This document shows positions 1 through 14,540 of a stretch of 64,000 nt of DNA, piece after piece. The stretch is from assembly GCA_008694505.1 (NCBI GenBank), contig VZDJ01007747.1:36331978-36395977 (forward strand). Direction: 5' to 3'. Position 1 is the stretch's first letter. Every line of letters begins with the position of its first letter. The translations under genes were made by a program, and so were the position numbers. Origin of the DNA: Cyanoderma ruficeps (Eukaryota; Chordata; Aves; Passeriformes; Timaliidae). Below the pieces are notes generated by a model that saw only the letters and a program-made list of their open reading frames with translations, made no database searches and was not told where the DNA came from.

Positions 1-947
1 GAATTAAAATTTACTGTGGTCTTTTTGCTTTCCTGTGGAGGCGTTGGTCAGTAACAAAGGGTACAGGATGATCTGCAAGGACATGCAGAGATGGCACGGA
101 GAAAAGATGTGTGTGTATATAGATAACACTTTACAAGTAGGATAACATAGCAATTGCTTAGCAACAATAGCTGAGCTGAGCTAGCTCAGTGGTTTTAGTT
201 CTACATCACTTTTTTGAACTATTCTTAGTTTTTCTTCTGAAGTGTAACAATAAACAACTTTCACATAGTGTTCCAGTAGGAAAAGAAACCCCATAAATCC
301 ATATAGTAAAACTCAAAATTGCTCAACTTACCTGAGTTTGAACGAAATACATATTTCAATGGATTTTTAAAAAAAATCACTGAGATTGACTTAATTCAGG
401 TCGCTTCATGAACGAAGGTTTTCTATATCATAGCATGTTTCTAATGTTATCATCCTTTGTTTGGCCCTTACAATATGTGGAGTTACTTAAATAACATGTT
501 TCAGGTTCATTTGATTTGCTGAAAATTGTAGATCAATTTTATGTTGGCAAAGTAGGTAAATTTCATATGATTTCAAGTTTGCTTGCCATGTTAGATCCTA
601 ACAACCCTTTGCATGTTTTAAATCAGTAGTAGATGCATGTGGATGTTATAGATGCAAGTAGTAGTAGAGGCCCTGCTGCTTTCCTCCCTGGCAGCCCTGA
701 GTCCCATGTTGGAGAACATCACCATTGGATCAGGTGTGTACCTGAAGGGAACATACCTTGACAAAAAGATCAGTGTGTGCAATGGTGCCCGTGTCAAACG
801 AGGGTTTTGTAGTAGCTATTAATATTGTATACACTTTTCTTGACTTCTTATTGAAAAAAGCCTCTGGAGAAAATCTGTCATTGACAATGCCCAATCTGTC
901 TTCTGTGCAATCTTTCAACAAATGTGTCATCACCTGTCTTTGCTGGG

Positions 948-1068
948 TATATTTTGGTAAAAACTATATATTTTGGTAAAATATTTTTTAATATATTACA
1001 TTTTGGTATATATATTTTTGTAAAATAATTTTTTAAAAATACATACTTTGATATATTTTGGTAAAAAA
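948..1068. repeat. Degenerate AT-rich tandem repeat (TATATTTTGGTAAAA-like unit)
   Basis: Five imperfect copies of a TATATTTTGGTAAAA-like unit start near 948, 967, 994, 1010 and 1051, separated by A/T-only sequence. Unit spacing is irregular, so this may be an old satellite-like expansion rather than a clean microsatellite. Confidence 0.6.
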
Positions 1069-4000
1069 CTGTGCCTAGTTTTTGTTGAACATGTACAGGC
1101 CTTTGAAAAAGCATCCTGCTAGTGTATAGGACATAGTCTGCACCTGTCTTTTCTGTGGGTTTTCACATTACATGGTAGATAATTTGTGGATTTCTGTTGT
1201 TCTGAGGCTAAAAAGAAACTTATTTTTTTTAAACAGCCAAGAAAGAGCAGTAGCTTCATTACAAGCCTGATGGTACTGGTGGGTTTAGTTCTGTAAAAGG
1301 TGCTGAAGTAGTATCTGACTAGCAAAGATATTGGTGCTACAAGAAAACATTATAAGCACACTCTTAAATTCTTCTGATACTTGCACATGAAGGACTGAAT
1401 CAGTTAACCATGGTTGTCCACAAGTCCATCCTTATGTGTATAATTTTTTTGGGGGGGAAAAAAGGGCAAACTAGCACATTAACTTCAAATTAAGTTTATT
1501 CAGAGTATATAAGCACTTTCAAAAGCTTAATGATCGTGCCCAGGAAAAGCATCGGCTAGGTTCTGGTCTGAGGCACCATTACCAATCATTCATTCTGTAT
1601 TGATTTTAGAAATTTTCCAGCTGTTATTTTAGAAGGCACAATTTTTAATTTGTAGAGTGATTTTCATCTTAAACCTCCATCTTCACATCAAAGTCTTAAC
1701 ATTCTGCTTGCTTTCATGGTTGAGGCAAATCTCTCTGGGAAATTTATCCCAGTATATATCTATCAGATAGGGTGGGGATTTTCTTTGCTCTCATAAGTAG
1801 ATGATGTAAAAGGCCTAAATTGAGTCTCATTAGTGATGGGTATTGGAGGGCCACTTTCCTCATTCTCTCCCCACCAATAATTAGCAAAAAATGTTACTGC
1901 AAGTTCCAGTGTGCTTTTGTGGTCTGTTTTCTGTGGCTGACATAACTGAAATACACTTTACACTTCAATGTTGCTCCCCATTATATCAGCGTGTTGTATA
2001 AATGATTAACAGCCTTGTCATTCCCCTTTATTTTTGTGATTAGAAAGGCATTATCACCACCATCATCATCTCTACAGAAAAGTGTAATAGACAGGGAAGT
2101 GAAGAGGCTTCTCATTGTGATTCCCTGGCAGAGAGTCAGCCGCAGACAATGACAGCTCCGGGGGCAGGATGGGTGGTCACTGGGGTGCAGTTTGCACTGC
2201 TCAAACGTGCTGCCTTGCTGGGAAGAGAGGGAGGAAAGGGTTTAATGAGAATTGCTCCGTGGCCAGAGGGAGCTGCTTTAGGAAATAGGGCAGTATTTAT
2301 TGTGAGGTGCATATAGCTGTTGTATTTTCTTGCCAAAGAAGTGAAAGCATAAACATTCAGCCAGATTTCTATTTATTTGTATGCAGTTAAGGGAACTGTG
2401 CAATCTGTTGGGGGTAAATCTCTGTGAACAGAATGGCCATTTTTAGTTGCAAGTCTACTTCCTTCTCTATCATATTTCTGCAATTCCTCATTGTACTGGG
2501 TATACTTTCCTGCTTTGAATCCACCTAGTAAGTGACCAGTTTCCAGACAGATTTTTTGGATTTGGTTTTGTTTCAGCTTTAGTGAGACCCACTTTTTAAG
2601 TAAGAAATCTGCTTGCATGTTAAACGTATTTTGTGACCCCAGTGACATCCCGCTTCAGCATTTCTTCCAATATTCACTTCAGTATTGTCACTGATATTTG
2701 AAGAAATAAAGAAGTGAACACTAATGATATATCAAAGTCAGGCACTAGAAGTTGATTTAAAAATTCAACATTTGTTTTTATCCCTTCCTGTAATCTTCAT
2801 TTTGGATATAGTGCGTTTTGGTTCTTAATAAGTAGCTTTTATGGTCTCACTAATATAAAACAATTGCTCATCTTTGAAAGCAGCTGTAGAAGACTATTCC
2901 ATCTTCTCCTTAACTCTTCTGAGGACTGTAGCCTTAGTAGCTCATGTTCATTTGCTCTCATCTGTTGTCCTGTCTGTTTTCAGACTTAAGCCCACTTAAG
3001 CCCACCTAAACAGTTTGCAAAATTTTTTTCTCATTAGTTGTATGATCTAACTTATTTAACATTTGAAATGTGAAGCACATGTAGTGTGCCTTGGGCTCAT
3101 CTGGTGTAATTTGTATTTCTCTGTGATTTTCTTTTTCCAGCTAAAACCAGATGAGGATAAAACCTCAATGTCGTGTGTGTCATTGAACAGGAAAGTGAAA
3201 ATGGAATCCAGAGCTGACGTCCTCTTTTCAGCTTAAGTACAAATCAAGCCCAGGCTAAGATAAAAATGACCAACCTTAAAGGGTTGGGGGTTTTGCCATT
3301 AATATAGTATCCTATTTTGGATCAACTACACTACTTATAAAGAAAAAATATATTATGTAAATGATAGCTTAGCATAAATGCTTTCCATTTAGCCTGTTAC
3401 TTTGAGATTCTGCATTATTAGTCTGACGCTTTTGTGTCTCATCATAGTTTGACCAATGTGACATAAAAGTATTAGCAAATTTCTTGAAGCTGCATAATGT
3501 GTTTTTCTGTAAAAGATAAGCCTCTCAAGTATGTACCATATTAATAGAGAAGATCTGAGGGAGAATATAAGGCTGTGCATGGTGTTTTGAATTCTAGTAG
3601 ATGAAAAGTTCTAAGTACTTTGTATGGTGAAATTTTATCATCAAAAAAATTATCCAGCTGGAATTGTTCACAATGTCCATTGTAGCTGTACCATGTAGCT
3701 GTAGTTGTCAGATAATACAGCAATCATCTAGTTCACTCCTTGACAAGCTTGGATGCATGACAAAAGTAAAAATAAAGTAAATGAAATCAAGTGGAACCTC
3801 CTGCCTTGGGAGGTTCTGTAATTCTGTGGTTTAAAGTCAAAACTGTTGCCTAAAATTGCAGTCCTGTATTTGTGCCAGGACAGCATCTCACGCCGTGAGT
3901 CAAGGTCATCCAGTATGCCAAAGTTCTGTTATAGTCAAATGAATAATTTGCTTCATTACAGTTTGTGAGAATAAAATCTTAAACCAGGGCTTGCAGGGGG

Positions 4001-4615
4001 ACATCGATCTATTTATTCAAGTACTAATCATATTTGTTCTTACCAGCTGCTCAGGGTTGGAAGTTGCCTTTATTGATACTTGTGATACATTTTTTGGCTT
4101 GCAGATGGTATATATAAGTTTTTCAATAAGACCTATTATACTTTATAGCCAGCTTTTTGTGCTCCTTCCAATAAGCACATTCTTTCCAATGAGTAAGAAA
4201 TACAGATCTTCCAATAGAAGAATTTTTACAGCAGTGTTCTCCTGGCTAAGCCCCTTACCTGTTGTGCAACTGTCTACTGAAGAAATTTCAAAATCTTCCA
4301 AAACAGTCATCACTGAACAAGGAGTGATTCAAAAATTGCTGAAATAAAAGAGAGTGGTAGAAATAATGTGCAGAAAGCAGACAAGCTTTTATTTTGCTCT
4401 TCTTCAGAGGTGTTCTGTGTTCCTCCAAATATTTGTTTCTTTTTCAAACCTGGCCTCTAGTTGAAAGTTTGTTTTACATAATATATTTTTTTGGCAAGGA
4501 AACCCTAGATAACATGGCTTATGTTTACTGGAGGCTCTGTTTGATGGTAAGTTCTGCTAGAATATTTTAAAGCATTTCAGCTACCAGGTGGCTGGAAGAG
4601 TTTTCAAGAGAACCC

Positions 4616-4634
4616 TTTTTTTTTTTTTTTTTTT
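4616..4634. repeat. T19 homopolymer
   Basis: A run of 19 T. No retrogene body was recognised next to it. Confidence 0.95.
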
Positions 4635-5110
4635 GACCTGGACTCAGGTTCTCTCAGTCCTATTGTTATGGTTCATGAATTCTGAAAAAAAGCTTAGGGA
4701 AAGTACACAAGGACAAGACTACCTAGTTTAATGTACATACTAATTTAAGTTTTCATTTTTTATATATTCTGCTATTTAATGGAAAGAGTCACAGTGGTCC
4801 ATTTCAGGATGGGTTGGGTCCTTTATGATTTTTGAAGGTTGTGGCAGTTGCTTGGTCATTTGGGAAATAAATGCTGAATTTTCAAACTGAACCTGAAGAA
4901 TTTAACTATGTTTAGCATGAAGTGATATGCCTTAGCAAGCAGAATCAATGTTATGTCTTTGTGCTCTTTAAGAAAAGGAAGTTTTTTAACTGGGTTTTTA
5001 ATTTAAGGGTATTCTTTTTGTGTTAAGGATTTCTGCCATTGGTTATTTGCAAAAAGAGAGTCCCAAATACAAACCCAAAATCTCAGCAATGCAAGTTTTC
5101 TGAAGTATGA

Positions 5111-5250
5111 TCACAGAATTATAGAATGGATGGGATTAGAAGGGACCTTTCAGATCATCTAATTTCAACCCCTCTATCATAGGCAGAGACACATTCCAGT
5201 AGACCAGGTGGCTCAAAGACCCATTCAAACTTGCCTTGAACACTTCCAGT
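5111..5250 (-). mobile_element. CR1 LINE 3' end fragment
   Basis: Read on the + strand, it starts TCACAGAATTATAGAATGG, then has a GGATTAGAAGGGACCTTT and AGATCATCTAATTTCAACCC pattern, then AGGCAGAGACAC and GCCTTGAACACTTCCAG. This is the reverse complement of the avian CR1 3' untranslated end, so the element points to the minus strand. It is truncated at its 5' side, as most CR1 copies are. Confidence 0.88.
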
Positions 5251-8200
5251 TATGTTTTTCCTTTTATAAGTAATTAACTTACCATAGCTTTAAAGAAAAA
5301 AACCTTTATATTAGGAGTTAATTAATTTAAATATTAGGTTCATGTAGCATTTTAAAACTTCATTAAGTAACCACAGTGGAAATAGCAGAGTCACACTGTT
5401 TGATTTTTCTGTTGCTCATCTTAATTAACCACAGCTAGGATAATTTTTAAGGTGACTAAATGACCTACAAGAATATGTATCAATGGAAAAGGTATGCTTA
5501 GATACCTTAGAAAAACATTATATCCTGTGCTTACTGTACTCTGTGACAATAATAAACTTCAGAAATGCATAGGCTAAAACATGCTGCAATCAAACCAAGC
5601 ATCCTGGTCCATTCAGTAATGATTTAGATAAGTCTTCATTTCTCAGAGCATAAGCATTGCTTTAAAAATATTAAAAATGGTTTGATGAAGCCACAAGGAG
5701 CCTTGAACATTTTGTCCTCTCTGTGAGATTTGCTGTAACACTCTGCCTGGTGTAAGCAGAACCAGAAGTAACAGGAATGTTTTAAACAGCCAGAGGAGCT
5801 GGAACATCCGTAAATAATCAAGGGGATGGAACTGACCTTGACTGAAGTTTGGGATTTTATGTAGTCTTAAGTTAAACAGGATCTTATGTTTTGCTCTACT
5901 TATATGCTAACCTGATTCAAAGCTGAATCTTCCCATATCCTCCACTGGGATTTGAATAGGTTTCAGATGAATCTCCCATGGCTGTTATGAAGGTTAATAA
6001 GTTAATGTTTGTGCAGTGCATAGAAAACATGAGGTAATCCCTACCCGGAGAATCTGTTGAATTTGGACGCAGCTGTAGACCGAGTATGGATGGACAGAAG
6101 GGAGGGTGAAAGGTTGAGGCAAGTTACATGTCTACACAGTGATGGCCGTGTGATGTGAAGCACAGATATATACTGCCGTGTCTAGTGGCAATTGAGAAGC
6201 AATAGCCTCTTTAATCTTCCTTATCCAATGAATCTATCTCGTCTGAAATAAGCCTTCCAAATAATTTAATGAGCAGGACCCTCTGAGTAGACAATTGTTT
6301 CACGCTCCTTGTACCACATGAGCATCGTCCTCTGTTCTTTAGTAAGAATGAACTGCATCTTTGGAAAAGAAGTAACTCTCTCTGAAAAAATATATAGGTA
6401 AGATATTGTTGGATTATGCTAAATATTAGGGATTCAAGGTGAATGCTTCCATTTTGGGGCTTTTTTTTAACCTGCATCTAGGTTAATGATGCTAGCTTGT
6501 GGATTTTGTCTTACCTAAGCTATTCTAGACTTGCAAAAATTTGATTATTTGTCAAAAGACCAGCTGTATGTGTAAGGTCACATCAGGGAGTGAGATACTT
6601 TTGGGTAAGTTCTTTGAGAAGGCAGTTTATTTCCTAAGTCAAATAAATGCAACCTCATTGCATTTGAGTTCCCAGTCACAATATGCCACCTTTGAATCTG
6701 AAGGATTCCCTCTAGGGGAGGAAACCAAGAAAGAAGGATGATGAAGATGGGAGAGGCCTGGGCTTAGAGACTATTCAAAGGCAACTTGTTCTTTCAAGTG
6801 GTGATTTTGTGTTTAGAATTGCAAAACCTGTTAGTATTCTTGGCTGATAGAACAATCCCTATGGGTATGTTAAAAGAGGAAAAAAGCATCACATTAATTT
6901 TCACTTAGTGAGTACCTTTAAAGACGTTTGGCTTCTTGCTTTCTCTGACCCTTCCATGTAGAGAGTACCTTAAGAATCTGTAGCATCAGAAAAATTCATT
7001 GTTTAAACAAATTATTAATATGCTTTTGCCTGGAAGCAGACATACTGTTAAATTTTGCACTAAGCCATGAAGTCTTTCCTTTTTGTTGTGGATTTTTTAA
7101 AAAGAGAATTTTGTTTCCAAAAGGTTGTTTCCTTGTTTTATTACATGACATTTCCTTGCCTCAGTTTTTCAGCAAAGTTACAATTGAGATCAAGGAGGGT
7201 AGTGAACTTTAGAAGTAGAAATCAGGGACAGCTGCGAGGTATGCTTTACAGCCAAAGAGGATCACTCATCATCTCTGCTCCTAAAAGCCATGGGGTAGCT
7301 TCTGTCCTATACATGTCTTTGAAGAAAAATTTAAAGATGGCCAAAGATGCTGAGAAGCATTCTTTTAATCCTGCCTCTTCCACCAGCTGTTGAACAGAAG
7401 AGCTTAGGGAATGTACTGAAGTGCTGTAATAAATAAACACATTTGGCAGTGGATAAAGTGGACTGGACACATCTCCCTCCAGAGATGAATAATACAGCCC
7501 TGTGTGGCAGCCAAGGGGGGCAGTTAAGAGTGATCTGAACTGTTTGGAGCCCCCGGAAGATATTAACAATTGCATTTAATGCTTATGTAGCACTTTCCCA
7601 ATATTTAACTGGATTACTGGAGGCTTGTAACTTAAAGGCTTCTGGTGATTTAAAACACAAGGATAGCTGAAATCCATTAAAATAAAAAATGGCCACAAAG
7701 TAGCACAGTGTTCCCTGCCTAAGCCTCCAGCTCTGCGTCTTGAGCATGATAAAGAACAAATATAACCAGAGGGCAGAAAGTTCCTCCTCCCTTTGGACAC
7801 GTCTTAGGGCAAGAGCACTCAAACAGGAGCAAAAGAAGAAATAAGTATTTTTAAACTTCAGCTTCACCAAATGTGAAGCTTGTTATGTACAGAGTGTCAA
7901 GCAGGTCAAAACCCCAGAGATGACATCATATTGATATCAATGATAGATAAAGAACTTTTTAAACATGATAATAAATTGAACTCAGGTTCTTTTTATTGAA
8001 AATGTAATCTGACCCCAACATGTTTGTAAAGAGGGCCAATACGGAAGACATGAAATAAGGCTGAAATAAAGCCAGTCGACGTGAAAGAAGAAATATGTCA
8101 GTCTGTAAAGCTGGGAAGAGCAGCCAAAAATTTACTTTTCTGTTAGGTGGAAGTGAAGAAGTTGTTGAAGGATTTTGGTGGTACAAAGTAAGAAAGTAAG

Positions 8201-11200
8201 AATCCTATGCCTGATGGGGCCAAGAATTGTATAGTGCAAAACACAGAGCAACAGATCCTGAATAAACCTCTTGCTAATATGAGGTACAGACAAGAGAGCA
8301 GGGCTTTGAAGCAAATCACATCAGACATCTTTCGTAACACATTAATAGCAATGCATTATTGCCAGCAGATACCATGGCAATAGAAAATAAAATGCGCAGA
8401 TAGCAAAACCATGGGATCGTGCTGCATGTGTTGTCAAAGGGGTGATCCAAGTATTTGTGATTGTCATTAAAGTTCCCTAGTATTTCCTAATGTGGGACTT
8501 TTCAGTTGCTTATAGTTCTGGCTGGCTTTATGTAAGATTTAGACTGAATTTTTGTTTTCCGTATGTGCTATTTGATTGTTTTAATATTAGGCAGTAAAGA
8601 GTGTTTAAAGGTTAGGTATCCATCTTTTGCCAAGGAATGAAGAAGGTGTGTGGGACTATATACAAGAAGGAAGGGAATACATGCTCAAAAATTAATTTGT
8701 GATGAATACCTGAGATGCTGAGCCAAGATTGCACAAGCAACTTCAGTGTAAACTTTGGCAATTTCAACTCCAGCATTTCTGGTCCAGGAATGGACCAGAA
8801 TGAGACAGGAGTGCTGGAATATTAGAAGCTGAATAAACACATCAGTGAAAACGAGTGGGGTTTTATTGTAAACTAACATCATCCTGAAACCCAGCTTCAG
8901 TGACTTTACTTGTTGTGTACATTAGCATCTGGCTGCAGGAGTAAACCTACTGCATTCGTTGGATCTGCTCATACAGCAAGAAGTCTCTCGCTGTGAGCAG
9001 AAGCAGAGAAGGGATTGTCTAGCACTAGACCAGACAGAAGATCTGGCAATAAGAAAAATTAATGTTTTCACAATTTCTTTCTGATTTTGAGTTCCAGCAA
9101 GTTCTGCTAAAGGTAGTAGGAAATCACAGAAATATGGAGGGAATAAATACTGAAGTAGCACATCAAGATATGGTTTCTTTTGGTAGTGTAAAAAGGAGGT
9201 ATTGTGATGCTAAGAGCAAATACAGCCACACACAAACCATGTGAGCAGTTATGTGCATGGCTGACCAAACAAATAGAATTGTGCTCGGTCAACCTGATTA
9301 AATGGTGACACATTATGTGTTTCTTTCCAGCGAGACATGATGTGTGGTTTCAACATACCACAGTACATGGGCTGGTAGTCAACACAGAAGTGCTTTTGGT
9401 AGAGGAAATCAAGAGGTCCTGTTGTAAACACTAAGGAAAATATATTGTATCTATATTTCTTCTTTATATTTGTGCACCTGTTTTTCTTTCAGATGAAACA
9501 TATTATGTTTTATAAGCATCAAATCAGTATCCAATCAAATGTGCATTGAAATTTTGTCTTAATCTTAGCCTTTTCTATTCTGTGTAACTTGATCTTAGCT
9601 TTTCTTCCAAACACAAAACCAGGAGACTATGTTTTGTTTTCAGCAACTGTCTTGAGTGGCTTTATTCATATGTTTGGAACATGTATGCATAAAAGTGTAT
9701 AGATCTCTACAAGCACAAAACTCTAACCTATGTCCACAGTGATGATGAAAATTCAGTTGTTCATCTCATGTTCATGAGATGCAGTCCCATATCTGCATCT
9801 ACTTGCATGTGTAATTATGTTTTTAAAAATTAAGTCATTCATTATGGTTACTCTGTCACTGACAAAGCGGTCATTCATCTTAATGTTTCAAGAGTCTGCT
9901 TGACAGTATGTCCATTAGTATAATACAGTTAGCAAGTTTATGATTACAAAAATTATTCAGTCCCCAGGTAGTTGGGAGAGCTGATAACTTGTAGATAGTG
10001 CAGGCAACACTGGAAGCATGAGTACCTGAGTCTTTCTGGGCTGAATTCAACAGCTGGAAGCTCATCTGTCCTTTGAAGAACTGTTATTTGCTTGGTTTTG
10101 AGGTTTGGAGGTTTTTTTACATGAAAAAAGTGCAGAAAAATAACATTTCCATGCCTTAGTCCATAATCAAACTGAAAAAAAAGGCTGGAATACTCTTGGG
10201 ATTTCTTTCTAACTAGAGGAATTTTATTAAAAGGCTTAAGATAACCAACATTTTTGAAGTCTTTTTTTACTGAAAAACTTTCCTATGCAATAAATCAGCA
10301 ATCTCCAAGACTTGTATTTATTTAATTTTCTAAGCAAAGTAATTTGGCTCAAACATCGAAGATAGATATTTTCACACTGCTAAGAGAAACTTGTAATTTT
10401 TGGAATTTGAATCATACTATACATTCGAGATGCAAATATTCTTTTTTTAATACCTATGGGTACTGAATTGAATATTGAAGTTCCTCATATTGAAAATATT
10501 CATAATAGTGTTATGATTGAGTCCTTACAATCAGATATCTTAGTTGCTTCTCTGTATTGCTGCTGTGTATCAGGTTAATAGACTGCAGATTTATTTTTTC
10601 AGTGATTTTTCAGTCTGTTGCTGAAGCATTTTGCATGCTATGCAGTCCAATTGCTTTCTTCTGAACTAGTTATTATACAAATCCAATGTGAAGTTCACTA
10701 TCTGCAAGATTTTTGAATTGATGCTATTTCTCAGCTTTTTAGGTACTGAATGTGGTCTTTACAGAAAACTATTTTACAACATAATTAGAAATAAAAAAGA
10801 AAAACAAAAGTGTGTGAATGCCCAGTGACTTGGTGGAGGGTGTGCCAAAGTCATACTTTCCATGACTTTTTCTATGAAAGTTTCTATTCAATGGTGGAAC
10901 ATCATAGCAGATCTCACTTGGAAGAGGTTGGTGTCTTAATTTTCGTCATCCACACAAGTCCTTCATGTTGTACCATGAGCCTGAAGGAATGTCTTGCCAA
11001 TTCCTTTTTCCTTTGCTACTATAAAATGGTGTTAAGGATGTTCTCAGTGGATTGAAGATTGATCTCAAGCCCTATGTGGAGCTTACCAAATTATGAATTT
11101 TTGTCTGTAATTTCAGTGGAAAAAGTTTGGTTTAAAAGTTTTAAATCTATTTCAGAAACAGGCTGCAGGCAAATTCCATGCTTCTCTTCCATCCTCTTAA

Positions 11201-14187
11201 TATCTGCTGTGATGGAACCTTATTTTTATTCCTTCACTGGATTTTTTTTCTGCCACCTTGATTAAAAATGTGAAATTGCAATGAATTCTCACAGAATGTA
11301 TCTGCACAATGTTTGGTAGTAATCATGTAATCTGTCTGATTCCACAGGCTGATTACAAAAGCAGGTGTTCAGACTGATTACATGAAAAGCTTCCCTTCTG
11401 CAAATAACTGTCATTAAGGAGAAAATTGTGCAAATTGTGCTCCATGCTAGTTTAATTCCAAAGTCTTTCCATTAAAATTAATGGAACGTTTCTGGATTTC
11501 AACCAAGATAAGTTGTTTAGTGAATGGTTCAGATGGAAAATTGACAGCCATACATATTTGTGATCTTATTTTAATTTTTTTTCCCCAGCTGTTGTCCTAA
11601 AGCCAGAGAGAATGTTTTGGTTGCACAGAGTTCATTTTCTGGGACACAGACTAAGGAAAGGAGCTGTGTAAAGTGGAATTTTTGTTTGCTTGTTCTGAAG
11701 AGTGGATATTTCAAGTCTGGTACAAATAAAGTATTTCACTTTGTTGACGTAATAGATGCCACTGAAAAATTGCTTGAAAATAGGCTCTGGGCAAAAAATA
11801 CAGAGTACTTCATGAGCCCAATTTATTTGCCACCATGTCCTGTGCAATTCCTAATGTGGTTAATGCTCCTGTGTGACAACTGATGACTTGTCTTCAGCTG
11901 AAAGGAGATATTACATTCCATTAATGTAGAGAGAAACTGAAGCTACTTGGATACTAATGGTGTCCCAGTATCTTCTGATAAAACCTGAAGTATTCATACA
12001 CCCTGCCATGGTGGATTTGTTTGATATGCTGTTGAGCAGGATATTATTAGTATGACTCTCACCAGCTCCTCTTGATCTTTGGATTGTTCTGCTTTTTGGG
12101 ATGAACTACATTGTACAGCAAAAGGGGACATACGCAGTGAACCCTGTCTAGGAAATAAAGTTGCCCCATTTTGAAGGTTTTGATCATAATGTTTTTTATA
12201 TGACAAGTATAGGCAGCATAATATTAAAGAGGTAATTAGATATCTGGGGAAAATCCAGCAATGCAACAAAATTATGCCAGTGTGAAAATGAGGCTAGAAA
12301 TTTACAGTACTATCACATGCGGTTTCAACAGTGTTGCTCCCATGAGATACTGTTGTAGTGGCCTTTTCTAGACTTAAAAGGTGTGAAACTGTGAGGCTTT
12401 TATGGTTAGGAAAAATAGAGCAATTGCTCTGCCTTTTCATGGTGAATGAGTGCTTAAAATTGTTTGGTGTCAATAGTTTAATGCATAACTGACTCAGCTG
12501 TTTACATATGTGTTGCAGGCAGTCTTTTAGATCAATTCCTCCAACAAATGAAAGCCTCATAATAGATGTATCTGAGCACTATCAGGTGCTCAGAGTTAAG
12601 ACACGCAGCAAAACTTTTCATAATTTTTATAGGGTTTTATTGTCTATTTTATGTCACAGAGAGATAAAAGGTTTTTCAGTTACCTGGCCTTCTGAAGCGT
12701 GCCCTGCTGTTGAACAGGAGCACAGCTCAATGCTGTCACATTGCAACCCCAGCTCACTGCACTGAGACCAGCACTGTCACGCCTTGAGCACAGCTGAGCG
12801 CGTTCTGTTGTCTAATCTGTGAGTTCACAACCTGCTGTACAAGTGATGGCTTATCAAAACTTGATTAAGAGGTAGAAGCTGGGGAGGCAGGATGGGAATC
12901 TCAAATGTTACGGCTTTTGAACTCTCTTGAAACCCCTGGTGGCAAATATCTGGTGGCAGAGGGTTGCTATCAGAAAGGCTTGGACTGCGAAAAGGGCAGT
13001 GGTGCACATCAGCTGTGTATCAGTGGTGATACCTGCCTCTCAATTAAACTTATCTCTGAAGTTACACACCACCTTCATAAAGCTCACTAAACTAGAATAT
13101 GCCATGCACAGAGCTCAGTAAAAAAGTTGACTGTCTTGTATGATGCTGTGTTGGAAAGTTACTGATGGAGGATCTGTAAAGGTGGGGGAGTGAAAAAGGG
13201 AAGAGAAAAACACTTTAATAAATCTGCTTGACTCTAATGAATGTTGATTGGCTGTGTAACTTTTAGGTAGCTTTGAGTTGGAGTAAATGTCAAATATAAT
13301 TCAGTTCACACAGCAGTGTGAAAAGAACTGTTACTTTCCTTGGAGAAAACCTGACAGCCCAACTTTCTTAAAGGGCTTCTCTGTCTTGCTCATTTGTTCT
13401 CTCTTTTTAATGAAGCCTTTCAAAGTTGACACTTCCCTAACAAAAGGTAACACAGGTCGTTCTATTAAACAGAATATTTCTCCATCCGCGACATCACAGC
13501 TGTAATTTGAGATCAGAAACTGTTACATCTTTTTTATCTGATGGAAAGGATGAGTTGTTACTCATAAGAACAGTGTGGTGTTCTGAAGTAATGTCTCTAT
13601 ACTACAGGTGCTTCGTATTAATGGCACATGTTGAGAACAGGCATTTAGCTGCCATAAAATATACACATATATGAACCTAAGAAATATGTGGTATTAAGTT
13701 CTAGAGTGAAACAGAAAATGCACTACATTAATACCCAGGTCTACAACAGACATCACAGTTATAGAATCCTTTTGGGAACAGATTTGGGGGATGGTATGCA
13801 AGGACAGAAAAGATCAAAATTGCTTAGTGCTTAAGATTAAGACCAGATTTTCAAGGGCTTAGAGTAACAAGTTTTGACATAATTGGAAAATTCACAGTGT
13901 CATGAAAGGAATTTCTTTTTTTTCACTGTCTTTGTTTATGTGCTGTAGTAGAAGATAAAAGTTTTTTTTAAGCTGATCTTTGTTTTTCTCCATCAGTTCA
14001 CAAAATGGAGAGCATTGGTAGTATTTTTCCTTTGTCCTTCAGTCTGTTGGATTTTTAACATTCGAAATGATAGAATCTCTTTCCTTCTTTGTGTTCACAT
14101 TTCTTAGCTGCTGTGGTTTGTAAAGAGTTATAGAAGTATTCACAAGTCTTTCAGATACATCTGTTGTATTTTAACCTTCTGGGACAG

Positions 14188-14540
14188 GATCACCAAATCT
14201 CAGTGTGGGTGAGGTTGGAAGGGACCACAGTGGTCATCTGGTCCAACCTCTCTGCTCAAGCAGGGCCATCCCTGAGCACATGGAGCAGGTTTGTGTCCAG
14301 ACAGTTCTTAAATATCTCCAATGAGGGAGACTCCACATGCTCTGTGGACAACCTGTTCCAGTGTTTGGTCACCCACACAGTAAAGAAGTTCTTCCCGTTA
14401 TTCAGGTGGAATTTCTTGTGCACCAGTTTCTCCCCACTGCCTCTTGACCTAGTGGGTGGCACCACTGAGCACAGCCTGCTCCGTCCTCTGGACACCTTCC
14501 CTTCAAATACTTATGGACAGGATCACACTGCTTTTAATTA
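14188..14540 (-). mobile_element. CR1 LINE 3' fragment with remnant of ORF2 end
   Basis: The + strand contains GAGGTTGGAAGGGACCACAG, GTCCAACCTCTCTGCTCAAG, CTGTTCCAGTGTTTGGTCAC and AGTAAAGAAGTTCTTCC, the ordered blocks of an avian CR1 3' region in reverse complement. The minus strand still reads a WNRLSTEHVESPSLEIFKN-like string, matching the end of CR1 ORF2 (usually HWNRLP.EVV.APSLE.FK). An open frame of about 79 codons on the minus strand is a by-product of this. Among the CR1 copies here this is one of the longest and best kept. Confidence 0.92.

Noticed and set aside
3991..4347. Plus-strand open frame of 118 codons
   Set aside because: No similarity to a known family by eye. The start is not in a strong context, and it sits in an AT-rich intron.
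13755..13800. CR1 end suggested by AGTTATAGAATCC
   Set aside because: A single short match with no CR1 body following.
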